64,000 bases of DNA, taken from an uncultured Clostridia bacterium (GTDB taxonomy: Bacteria > Bacillota > Clostridia > Oscillospirales > Acutalibacteraceae). Positions 17,946 to 26,890 of this stretch are shown here, one piece after another. The stretch is taken from positions 1 to 64,000 of the forward strand of contig CANROX010000003.1 in NCBI GenBank assembly GCA_947632335.1. The letters run 5' to 3'. Below the pieces are notes generated by a model that made no database searches, was not told the origin of the DNA, and saw nothing but the letters and a program-made list of their open reading frames with translations. The position numbers and the translations under genes are program-made. How positions within the stretch are numbered: position 1 is the first letter of the stretch; every line of letters begins with the position of its first letter.

Positions 17946-20441
17946 ATGAATTTGCGTATTGCCCTTGCAGGCAACCCTAACTGTGGTAAAACCACCCTGT
18001 TTAACGCCCTGACAGGTTCAAACCAGTTTGTGGGTAACTGGCCGGGTGTAACTGTTGAGAAAAAAGAGGGTAAGTTAAAGAGGAACAAGGATATCACCAT
18101 TACAGACCTACCCGGTATATATTCACTTTCCCCATATACTTTGGAAGAAGTTGTTGCAAGAAATTATTTAATAGGGGAAAGACCTGACGCTATTCTTAAT
18201 ATTGTTGACGGTACAAACCTTGAGAGAAACCTTTACCTTACAACACAGCTTATTGAACTGGGTATTCCGGTTGTTGTGGCTATCAATATGATTGATATTG
18301 TCAACAAAAACGGTGACAATATCAATATTGAGCAGCTTTCAAGTGAACTGGGCTGTAAGGTGGTGGAAATTTCCGCTCTGAAAAATAAGGGAATTGATGA
18401 GGCTGTTGAAGTGGCCGTTGAGGTTGCCAAAAACAAGGCGTCTGTTCCTGCCCATAGATTTTCGGGGGAGGTTGAGCATACTATTGCCCACATTGAGGAG
18501 GCTGCTATTCACGAAATGCCCGAGGAACAGCAGAGATGGTATGCCATTAAAATTTTTGAAAGGGACGAAAAAGCCATTGAAAAGCTGAATATTCCCGAAA
18601 AGGTATTGAAACACATTGAACAGGATATTCAGAAAACAGAAAATAAGTTTGATGATGATTCTGAAAGTATTATTACAAACGAAAGATACATATATATTGG
18701 TGAAATTATTAAGACCTGTTACAAGAAAAAGAACAGGGGTAAACTTTCCACCTCGGACAAAATTGACAGGGTGGTAACAAACAGATTTGCGGCTCTTCCG
18801 ATTTTTGCTGTAATTATGTTCCTTGTTTACTACATAGCAATGTCAACGGTGGGTGCTTGGTGTACGGACTGGACAAATGACAACCTGTTTGGAGATGGTT
18901 TTCATCTATTCGGAATAGGTCAAAGCAGTTATGAAGAAGCGGCGGACAATTATGCCAATGCAATAGATGCAGTTGACGCATTTGTGGGTATTAAAACCAA
19001 CGATGAGGACGAAGTGGACGGGGATAAGACCCTAAAGGCTATGAACAGCTTTGAGCCGACTGATAAAGTGGTTACATACACAAAAACTGATGAAGAAACC
19101 CTTATCGACTACAATATTAATGTTTACTACGATAGCATACCTGCCGGCGCCGACCCGGAAGAAACCTGCGGTATGACATATGTTGAGGCAAAGACTTTCT
19201 TTGAAGAAAAGGGTTTTACGGAGCCTGACCCAACAGACTACGGCGTGTTTGTTCCCAGTATTCCGGATATGATTTCAGGCGGACTTCAGTCCATTGGCTG
19301 TGCAGACTGGTTACATGACCTTGTAGTTGACGGCATTGTGGCAGGTGTTGGCGCAGTGCTTGGTTTTGTTCCCCAGATGTTCGTACTGTTTATTCTACTT
19401 GCTATTCTTGAGTCCTGCGGTTATATGGCTCGTATTGCATTTGTAATGGACAGAATTTTCCGAAAGTTCGGTTTGTCCGGCAAGTCTTTTATTCCAATGC
19501 TGGTTGGTATGGGATGTGGCGTACCCGGTATTATGGCATCACGAACCATAGAAAATGAGCGTGACCGCCGTATGACAATTATGACAACAACATTTATTCC
19601 CTGCGGAGCCAAGACTCCCTTTATTGCCATGATGGCAGGGGCTCTCTTTGCAGGAAATAGTACAGCGGCGTCGTTTGTTTCCGTTGGGGCTTACTTCCTC
19701 GGTGTTTTTGCAATTATCGTTTCCGGTATTATGCTTAAAAAGACAAGGCTGTTTGCAGGAGACCCTGCACCGTTTGTTATGGAACTTCCCGCATATCATC
19801 TCCCGACAGTAGGTAATGTCCTGCGTTCAATGTGGGAGAGAGGTTGGTCCTTTATTAAGAAAGCGGGTACAATTATTCTTCTTTCTACTATTCTTGTTTG
19901 GTTTACATCTTTCTTCGGTTGGGTTGACGGCTCATTCCAAATGCTTTCCGAAGAACAGATTGACAACAGTATTCTTGCATATATAGGAAGTGCAATAAGT
20001 TGGATTTTTGCTCCCCTAGGCTGGGGTAACTGGCAGGCGGCGGTTGCCTCTATTACAGGTCTTGTTGCCAAGGAAAATATTGTCGGCACAATGGGTATCC
20101 TTTACGGCGGTGCGGTAAATATCGGTGAACACTTTACAGTAATCAGCGGTATTTCATTCCTAATCTTTAATCTCCTGTGCGCTCCGTGTTTTGCGGCAAT
20201 CGGTGCTATGAAGAGGGAGATGAACAATGGAAAGTGGACATTATTTGCGGTGGCATATCAGTGTGCATTTGCCTATGCAGTTGCAATTATTGTAAATCAG
20301 ATTGGGGGACTTTTTATTGGTGAATTTAATATTATTGCCCTGATTTTTGCATTTATTGTACTTGCATTTATGATTTATATGTTGGTTAGACCTTATAAAG
20401 AGGTAAACAGGCTTACAAGAAAGCTTTCCTTTGAAAAATAA
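17946..20441 (+). CDS. feoB: Ferrous iron transport protein B
   Basis: GNPNCGKTTLFNALTGSNQFVGNWPGVTVEKKEG, FVPQMFVLFILLAILESCGYMARIAFVMDRIFRKFGLSGKSFIPML. Confidence 0.97.
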   Translation: MNLRIALAGNPNCGKTTLFNALTGSNQFVGNWPGVTVEKKEGKLKRNKDITITDLPGIYSLSPYTLEEVVARNYLIGERPDAILNIVDGTNLERNLYLTTQLIELGIPVVVAINMIDIVNKNGDNINIEQLSSELGCKVVEISALKNKGIDEAVEVAVEVAKNKASVPAHRFSGEVEHTIAHIEEAAIHEMPEEQQRWYAIKIFERDEKAIEKLNIPEKVLKHIEQDIQKTENKFDDDSESIITNERYIYIGEIIKTCYKKKNRGKLSTSDKIDRVVTNRFAALPIFAVIMFLVYYIAMSTVGAWCTDWTNDNLFGDGFHLFGIGQSSYEEAADNYANAIDAVDAFVGIKTNDEDEVDGDKTLKAMNSFEPTDKVVTYTKTDEETLIDYNINVYYDSIPAGADPEETCGMTYVEAKTFFEEKGFTEPDPTDYGVFVPSIPDMISGGLQSIGCADWLHDLVVDGIVAGVGAVLGFVPQMFVLFILLAILESCGYMARIAFVMDRIFRKFGLSGKSFIPMLVGMGCGVPGIMASRTIENERDRRMTIMTTTFIPCGAKTPFIAMMAGALFAGNSTAASFVSVGAYFLGVFAIIVSGIMLKKTRLFAGDPAPFVMELPAYHLPTVGNVLRSMWERGWSFIKKAGTIILLSTILVWFTSFFGWVDGSFQMLSEEQIDNSILAYIGSAISWIFAPLGWGNWQAAVASITGLVAKENIVGTMGILYGGAVNIGEHFTVISGISFLIFNLLCAPCFAAIGAMKREMNNGKWTLFAVAYQCAFAYAVAIIVNQIGGLFIGEFNIIALIFAFIVLAFMIYMLVRPYKEVNRLTRKLSFEK

Positions 20442-20460
20442 AGATGCAGGGGGAAATATT

Positions 20461-20631
20461 ATGTTAGATTTTCTTGCAGAGAACATCGGTACAATTATAG
20501 TGGCACTGGTGATTATAGCTATATGCTTTCTTATAATTTTTTTTAGAATAAAAGGCAAAAAGCAGGGGAAATCCTCCTGTGGCTGTGGCTGCGACTGTGG
20601 CAGCTGTGGCGGCTGCAGCTTTAAAAAATAA
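20461..20631 (+). CDS. FeoB-associated Cys-rich membrane protein
   Basis: MLDFLAENIGTIIVALVIIAICFLIIFF...SSCGCGCDCGSCGGCSFKK. Confidence 0.8.
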   Translation: MLDFLAENIGTIIVALVIIAICFLIIFFRIKGKKQGKSSCGCGCDCGSCGGCSFKK

Positions 20632-20649
20632 TCCTTTAATATTAGAGAA

Positions 20650-20677
20650 CACCCTCAACAGTTAATTGTTGAGGGTG
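20650..20677. terminator. Bidirectional terminator
   Basis: CACCCTCAACA-N6-TGTTGAGGGTG. Confidence 0.75.
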
Positions 20678-20682
20678 CTTTT

Positions 20683-21519
20683 CTACTTTTCAACATATAC
20701 AATTCCGCAGGAGTTTTTACCGATATGACTGCCGATTACTGCTCCGACATTTACAAGACAATGGTCCGACATAGGGTATCCCCTTTCCAAAAGGGCTTTT
20801 TTAACCTCTACCCCCACATTGTGGTTGTGTGCGTACATAATGTGGAAAGGGTATTCCAAATCGGGTTTTGCCTTATGGAGCTGATTTATCATATATTGAA
20901 TACCCCTTTGGGAACCAAGGGATTTATGGAGGAGTTTTATAGTTCCGTTTTCCATTTCTATAACAGGTTTAATGTTTTTTATGTTATTTATTTTGTGGGC
21001 AGAGTGAGGCAGTCTGCCACCTTTTTTTAGAAAATCGCCGGATTCAACAACGGCGTAAAGGCGCATTTTCTCTTTAACATTTTCTATATGTTTTACAATT
21101 TCTTTAGCGCCGTATCCTTTGTTTCTCATTCTTACAGCCTCTTCCACCAAAAGTCTTTCTCCCGCTGAGGCGCTAAGGCTGTCAATAATATATATCTTAT
21201 TTTTAAATCCGGAGCTTACATACTTTCCGCATTGATAGGTTCCGCTGATTTTTGAGGAAATGAGGATTGCAACAACCTCATCTCCCTTTTTTTCAGCCTC
21301 TTTAAAGATTTTTTCAAAACATTCAGGAGAGGGCTGTGAAGTTTTTGGGGTTTGGGAATGTGTTTTCAGAAGATTATAAAACATTCTCTTTGTAAGATTA
21401 ATATTTTCCTTGTAGGTAACATCCCCAAAGTTAATTGTCATTGGGACACATTCTACATTTAAAAGTTGTAGTTCAAGTGGCTCAAAGTCCGACGCAGAAT
21501 CCGTAATTATCCTTACCAT
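20683..21519 (-). CDS. DegV family fatty-acid-binding protein
   Basis: MVRIITDSASDFEP...TSQPSPECFEKIF...ISSKISGTYQ...SGDFLKKGGRL. Confidence 0.93.
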   Translation of the reverse strand: MVRIITDSASDFEPLELQLLNVECVPMTINFGDVTYKENINLTKRMFYNLLKTHSQTPKTSQPSPECFEKIFKEAEKKGDEVVAILISSKISGTYQCGKYVSSGFKNKIYIIDSLSASAGERLLVEEAVRMRNKGYGAKEIVKHIENVKEKMRLYAVVESGDFLKKGGRLPHSAHKINNIKNIKPVIEMENGTIKLLHKSLGSQRGIQYMINQLHKAKPDLEYPFHIMYAHNHNVGVEVKKALLERGYPMSDHCLVNVGAVIGSHIGKNSCGIVYVEK

Positions 21520-21631
21520 AATTTTGCTCCTTTTTTATGAATACTCTAATATTCTGCCCACTTTAATCAATATTAAACCTACAAAGCAAAATAAAAAGGA
21601 CTGTATACTATATATACAGCCCTTATGCTTA

Positions 21632-22111
21632 TCAGCTTGTTATATCAATAAATATGTGGTAGAGATTATGGCTTTCAATGTCGTAGTAGTAGATTGAATA
21701 CATCTTGTAAACAGTTCTCTGCTTGCGAACGCCGATACTGTCGTTGCTTACTACTTTGTCGACAATCGTATAACAGTCGCCCTCTGTCACATGGTTTTCG
21801 CCGAAATCATAATCTTTACTGAATGTACTTAACTTTGCCCAACTGTCAAAGTTTTTTACATATCCTTTAATTTCCTTTATATTATTTTTGGAAACCTTTT
21901 GGTAGTCCTCATTTTCCTGAAACTTACTGTCAAAGCTTTCGTCATAAATATATTTTCCAAATTCCTGTTTGCTTCCCTCTTCACCATCGGAGTAGGTTTG
22001 GCTGTCCTTATAACCCTGAATAATTTCACTCGGGTCTTTGTCTGAGCCACACCCCGCAAATATTAAAAGCGGGACAATCATAATTAGTAACATCGCTAAC
22101 ATTTTTTTCAT
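21632..22111 (-). CDS. Putative lipoprotein
   Basis: MKKMLAMLLIMIVPLLIFAGCGSDKDPS (lipobox LIFAGC). Confidence 0.65.
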   Translation of the reverse strand: MKKMLAMLLIMIVPLLIFAGCGSDKDPSEIIQGYKDSQTYSDGEEGSKQEFGKYIYDESFDSKFQENEDYQKVSKNNIKEIKGYVKNFDSWAKLSTFSKDYDFGENHVTEGDCYTIVDKVVSNDSIGVRKQRTVYKMYSIYYYDIESHNLYHIFIDITS

Positions 22112-22220
22112 ATAAATACCCCCTTTTTAATTGGTGATATAATATTATCATATGTAATGAAATATAGCAATATTTTATTTGTAAATATTTATAAAATTTT
22201 CTTAGTAATAACCTTTTTTG

Positions 22221-22250
22221 TTGACAAAATATTGTGTGTTTTGGTATAAT
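22221..22250 (+). promoter_or_regulatory. Sigma-A promoter of the amylase-family gene
   Basis: TTGACA-N18-TATAAT. Confidence 0.75.
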
Positions 22251-22298
22251 GGGGCGGTGATTTAGGCAAGAAAAACTAACGGTTTACAGGAGAACAAA

Positions 22299-23591
22299 AT
22301 GGAAACAAAATGGATTAATGAATCAATGTTTTATCACATCTATCCCTTGGGATTTTTTGGGTGTGAAATGGAAAACAAAGGGGGAGATAATGCTTCAAAT
22401 AAAATTCTTGAATTAATTGACTATATCCCCCACCTAAAGAAACTTGGCATAAATGCACTGTATATTGGGCCGATTTTTCAAAGCGCAACCCACGGTTATG
22501 ATACAACAGACTACAGGCTCATAGACAGCAGACTGGGTACAAATGAGGATTTCTCGAAGGTGGCAGAGGCCCTTCATAAAAACGATATTAAGATTGTCCT
22601 GGACGGTGTTTTCAATCACGTTGGCAGACGCTTTTGGGCATTTGAGGAAGTTAGAAAACACAGGGAGGGTTCACCCTACTGTTCTTGGATTAGCGGACTT
22701 ACATTTGACAGTAACAACAGTTATAATGACAACTTTCACTATGACTGCTGGGAGGGTCACGAGCTTCTTGTAAAGCTGAATATGCAGAACCCCGATGTAA
22801 GGAATTATCTTTTGGACGCAGTTGAAATGTGGATTGATGAGTGGGATATTGACGGTATTAGACTTGACGCCGCTGATTGCATTGATTTACAGTTTTTCAG
22901 GGAACTGAAACAGAGAACAACAGCAAAAAAGAGTGACTTTTGGCTTATGGGTGAAATCACAAGAGGGGAATACACCCGTTGGCTACAGCCGGATTTGCTG
23001 GACTCTGTTACAAACTATGCACTTTTTAAAGGTATATACAACAGCCTCAACTGCAAGAATTTGTGTGACATTAGCTTTAATGTAAACAGAGAATTTAACA
23101 AGGAATGGGGACTTTACAAGGGCAAACTTCTCTATAACTTTCTTGATAACCACGATGTAAACAGGGTTGCCTCTATGATTAACGACCCTAAAGATTTATT
23201 TAACTGCTATTCAATTATTTACACACTTCCCGGTGTACCCTCCATATACTATGGAAGTGAGTGGGGAATTAAGGGTGATAAACATAATGGCGGAGATATT
23301 GCCCTCAGGCCAACAGTTGATGTTTATAATATTCCCATTGAAAATGAGGATTTGATTCACCACATTAGTAAACTGGCAGAAATAAGAAGTAACAGCAAAG
23401 CTCTTAAATACGGGGACTATGAACAGGTTATGGCGGACTGCCTCCATTGGGTATTTGCCAGAAATGCAGAGGATGATACAGCCCTTGTATTTGTAAATAC
23501 TGACGAATCCCCATACCGCTTTTCTGTAAACTACAGGGGTAAACAGTATGATATAGAGGTGGAAGGCCGTTCAACAGAGGTAATATATTAG
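22299..23591 (+). CDS. Alpha-amylase family (GH13) glycosidase, cytoplasmic
   Basis: IVLDGVFNHVGR, DGIRLDAADCIDL, LMGEITRGEY, FLDNHDVNRVAS; no signal peptide. Confidence 0.93.
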   Translation: METKWINESMFYHIYPLGFFGCEMENKGGDNASNKILELIDYIPHLKKLGINALYIGPIFQSATHGYDTTDYRLIDSRLGTNEDFSKVAEALHKNDIKIVLDGVFNHVGRRFWAFEEVRKHREGSPYCSWISGLTFDSNNSYNDNFHYDCWEGHELLVKLNMQNPDVRNYLLDAVEMWIDEWDIDGIRLDAADCIDLQFFRELKQRTTAKKSDFWLMGEITRGEYTRWLQPDLLDSVTNYALFKGIYNSLNCKNLCDISFNVNREFNKEWGLYKGKLLYNFLDNHDVNRVASMINDPKDLFNCYSIIYTLPGVPSIYYGSEWGIKGDKHNGGDIALRPTVDVYNIPIENEDLIHHISKLAEIRSNSKALKYGDYEQVMADCLHWVFARNAEDDTALVFVNTDESPYRFSVNYRGKQYDIEVEGRSTEVIY

Positions 23592-23733
23592 TATATTTGG
23601 GCAGAGAAATTCTGCCCTTTTTATTTTCGTTTACAAAAAAGTATTTTTGGTGTATAATTTGCCCATAAACTTAAATTAATATTGTAATTAAAAAATGATA
23701 TGAAGTTTATAGTTGGTATAATAAGAGGCGTGT

Positions 23734-24537
23734 ATGGACAGATATTTACAATTATTTTTGGACTTTGCAGTTGATATTTTCCCAAACATTATGGTGGCTG
23801 TAGTTATATGTATTGCAGGTTTCTTTATTACAAAACTTGTCCTTAAACTGTTTAAAAAGGGTATGGATAAGGGAAAGATGGACTTTTCTCTTGAAAAGTT
23901 TTTCCTCAACGCAATTAAAATAGCCTGTTATATTATTATAGTAATAAGTGCTTTGAGTCAGATTGGTATATCCACAACAGGAATACTTGCCTGTTTCTCT
24001 GCGGCGGTTGCTGCAATAGCCCTTGCCTTAAAGGACAGTCTTTCAAATATTGCCTGCGGAATTATTCTTTTGTTTTCAAGGCCCTTTGTAACAGGAGATT
24101 TAATTGAGATTGACGGTGAGATGGGTACTGTGGTGCAGATTGACCTTATTCACACAAAAATTTGCACCTTTGACCACAGGACCATTATGATACCCAATAG
24201 TGTTATCTCTGCAAAGGAGGTAGTCAACTTTTCAAGCACACCCTATCGCAGGGTGGATGTGACTGTTCCTGTAAGCTATGGTTGTGATATTTTGCTTGCT
24301 AAGGAAATTATAACAAGGACAGTTTTGTCTATTGATAATGTTCTTACAGAACCTGAGCCTCCATTTGTAAGGGTAAATCAGCTTTCTGACAGTTCTATGG
24401 ATTTTGTTGTAAGGGTGTGGACAAAGAATGACGACTACTGGATTGTTTATCATGATATGCTGGAAAAAATAATGACGGCACTTAGAAATGAGGGTATAAG
24501 TATTCCATATAATCAGGTTGATGTTCATCTGGTTTAA
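23734..24537 (+). CDS. MscS family mechanosensitive ion channel
   Basis: GIAFSAAVAAIALALKDSLSNIACGIILLFSRPFVTGDLIEI-type pore and beta domain. Confidence 0.93.
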   Translation: MDRYLQLFLDFAVDIFPNIMVAVVICIAGFFITKLVLKLFKKGMDKGKMDFSLEKFFLNAIKIACYIIIVISALSQIGISTTGILACFSAAVAAIALALKDSLSNIACGIILLFSRPFVTGDLIEIDGEMGTVVQIDLIHTKICTFDHRTIMIPNSVISAKEVVNFSSTPYRRVDVTVPVSYGCDILLAKEIITRTVLSIDNVLTEPEPPFVRVNQLSDSSMDFVVRVWTKNDDYWIVYHDMLEKIMTALRNEGISIPYNQVDVHLV

Positions 24538-24656
24538 TAATGAACATTTTTTTATCTTTTGATTATTAATAACTTCTAAATAACAATTTATACTTGTAAA
24601 AAGATGTTTTTTATGATAGAATGTATGACAATAAATTGTAATAGGAAGTCGAAGCT

Positions 24657-25790
24657 ATGCGCTACAGAGATTTTGGTAAGACGGGACTAAAGGTTTCCGC
24701 ACTTGGATTTGGCACAATGCGCCTGCCTGTATATCCCGGCACAAATGACATTGATGAGCCTTTTGCCATTGAGCTTATGAGAAAAGCAATAGATAGTGGC
24801 ATTAATTATATTGACACCGCATATTCATACTACAACGGTATGTCAGAGGTTGTTACAGGCCGTGCCCTTGCCGGGGGATACAGGGATAAGGTTTTTCTTG
24901 CAACAAAATCTCCGGTATGGGCAATTAACAGCGAATATGATTTTGACCGATACCTTAACGAACAGCTTTCAAGACTTCAAACTGACCATATAGATTTTTA
25001 TTTGCTCCACTCTTTGGACGCAAATCTTTGGGACAACAGGGTAATCCGCTACAATGTGCTTAAACACCTTTTTGACGCAAAGAAGAGCGGTAAGGTAAGA
25101 TACATAGGTTTTTCTTTTAATGATGATATTAATATGTTCAAGTGGATTTGTGACTACTGGAACGAATGGGATTTCTGTCAGATACACCTTAATTATATTG
25201 ACGAACAGTATCAGGCAGGTCTTGACGGCCTTATCTATGCCAAGAATAAGGGTATGGCAGTAAATATTATGGAACCCCTTAGAAACGGCTACCTTGCAAA
25301 TGTTCCTAAAAAGACTCAGGCGGTATTTGATGAAATCTGTGCAAAGCCTGTTGAAATAGCAATGCAGTATCTCTGGGACAAGGAAGGGGTCAGCTGTGTT
25401 CTTTCCGATATGGGAAGATATGAGGACTTAGAAGAAAATTTAAATTATGCAAATGTATCTTCAATAGGTATGTTAAGCGGTAAAAGGATTATGGGTATTA
25501 AAAAGGCCCAGCAAACTTACATTAATGCAAGGATGGTTCCTTGTACCGGATGTAACTTCTGCGGGCGATGTCCCCAGCATGTGCAGATTGCAAGAAATTT
25601 TAATGCAATTAACAAGTATTCGGTTTATAATGATATAGAATTGGCAAGAGATTTTTATAAGGGCAGTGTGGCTCTTATCGGCGGTGAGGCAACGGCGTGT
25701 ATTGGTTGCAGATGGTGCGAGTCCATCTGTCCGGAACATATTGAAATAAGCAGCTGGATGAAAAAAATACCGGAAATCTTAGGCGTATAA
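24657..25790 (+). CDS. Aldo/keto reductase with C-terminal 4Fe-4S module
   Basis: MRYRDFGKTGLKVSALGFGTMRLP; CTGCNFCGRCPQ and CIGCRWCESICPEHI. Confidence 0.93.
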   Translation: MRYRDFGKTGLKVSALGFGTMRLPVYPGTNDIDEPFAIELMRKAIDSGINYIDTAYSYYNGMSEVVTGRALAGGYRDKVFLATKSPVWAINSEYDFDRYLNEQLSRLQTDHIDFYLLHSLDANLWDNRVIRYNVLKHLFDAKKSGKVRYIGFSFNDDINMFKWICDYWNEWDFCQIHLNYIDEQYQAGLDGLIYAKNKGMAVNIMEPLRNGYLANVPKKTQAVFDEICAKPVEIAMQYLWDKEGVSCVLSDMGRYEDLEENLNYANVSSIGMLSGKRIMGIKKAQQTYINARMVPCTGCNFCGRCPQHVQIARNFNAINKYSVYNDIELARDFYKGSVALIGGEATACIGCRWCESICPEHIEISSWMKKIPEILGV

Positions 25791-25798
25791 TTAGAATT

Positions 25799-25834
25799 AA
25801 AAGGTCACTGTGGACTATCCATAGTGACCTTTTG
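25799..25834 (+). terminator. Rho-independent terminator
   Basis: AAAAGGTCACT...AGTGACCTTTT. Confidence 0.7.
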
Positions 25835-26040
25835 TTTAAAAAATATTTTGTTAAAAGATAAAAATGCAATATCAGCATTTGAAGTTTGCAAAAAACTGTA
25901 GATATTTTCGCATATAAGCATAGATAAACATATTTTTGCAGTTTATCTATTTGATTGTTGCAAAAAGTAAAATAAAATCCCAAAAAATTTTTATTATTAT
26001 TCCTTAATTTGTAATATGTTATAAAATTATAGTTGTCTTG

Positions 26041-26069
26041 TTGACAAAACCCACTTAAAGTTGGATAAT
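26041..26069 (+). promoter_or_regulatory. Sigma-A promoter of the atp operon
   Basis: TTGACA-N17-GATAAT. Confidence 0.7.
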
Positions 26070-26148
26070 ATTAGAGTACATTACTCTCGGTTACTATACT
26101 GTTTTTTGTGTAGTGTTTGAGAAAAATCAGAACAAAGGAGGCGACTTT

Positions 26149-26838
26149 ATGGGTGGTATAGCAGAAACTATACAGGAAGAAATGAACTGTGAAGAGGTTT
26201 TTAATATTCCCATATTCGGGGGTATTCCTGTGTATGAATCTGTGGTAGTAACTTGGATAGTTATGGGCGTATTTTTGGCACTCTGCCTTATACTGGTCCG
26301 AAACTTAAAGGTGAAGAACCCGGGTCGTAAGCAGGTATTTCTGGAATTTTGTGTTGACTGGCTTTATAAGTTTGTTGGAGGAATGATTGGCAAGGAAGGG
26401 TCAATATATGTTCCCTACCTTATTTCCGTCCTCATATATATAGGTTTCAGCAACATTATTGGTGTTTTTGGTTTTAAATCCCCGACAAAGGATTTGAATG
26501 TGACAATAGCCCTTGCGCTTATGAGTATTATACTCATTGAGGGTGCAACTCTAATAAAGAAAAGACCTAAAAGATTTCTTAAAGGCTTTATGGAACCAAC
26601 CCCCATTATGCTGCCTTTTAACATTTTGGAAATAGGTATAAGACCGCTTTCGCTGTGTATGCGACTTTTTGGTAATGTTCTGGGCGCATTTGTTGTTATG
26701 ACGCTTATTGAATGTGTTGTACCTGTTGTTGTACCGGTGGCATTCAGTCTTTATTTTGACTTTTTTGACGGATTAATTCAAGCATATGTATTTGTATTCT
26801 TAACTTCCCTGTTTATTAAAGAGGGGCTTGAGGATTAG
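26149..26838 (+). CDS. atpB: F-type ATP synthase subunit a
   Basis: Start chosen after SD AAAGGAGGCG; LEIGIRPLSLCMRLFGNVLGAFVVM carries the stator Arg. Confidence 0.93.
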   Translation: MGGIAETIQEEMNCEEVFNIPIFGGIPVYESVVVTWIVMGVFLALCLILVRNLKVKNPGRKQVFLEFCVDWLYKFVGGMIGKEGSIYVPYLISVLIYIGFSNIIGVFGFKSPTKDLNVTIALALMSIILIEGATLIKKRPKRFLKGFMEPTPIMLPFNILEIGIRPLSLCMRLFGNVLGAFVVMTLIECVVPVVVPVAFSLYFDFFDGLIQAYVFVFLTSLFIKEGLED

Positions 26839-26890
26839 TTTATATCTGTTAATCACTTAATTTAGATATAGTTAGGGAGTGTTTTAAACT

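Noticed and set aside
19539-19799. Cys/His-rich minus-strand ORF opposite feoB
   Set aside because: Antisense translation of feoB codons; no start signals.
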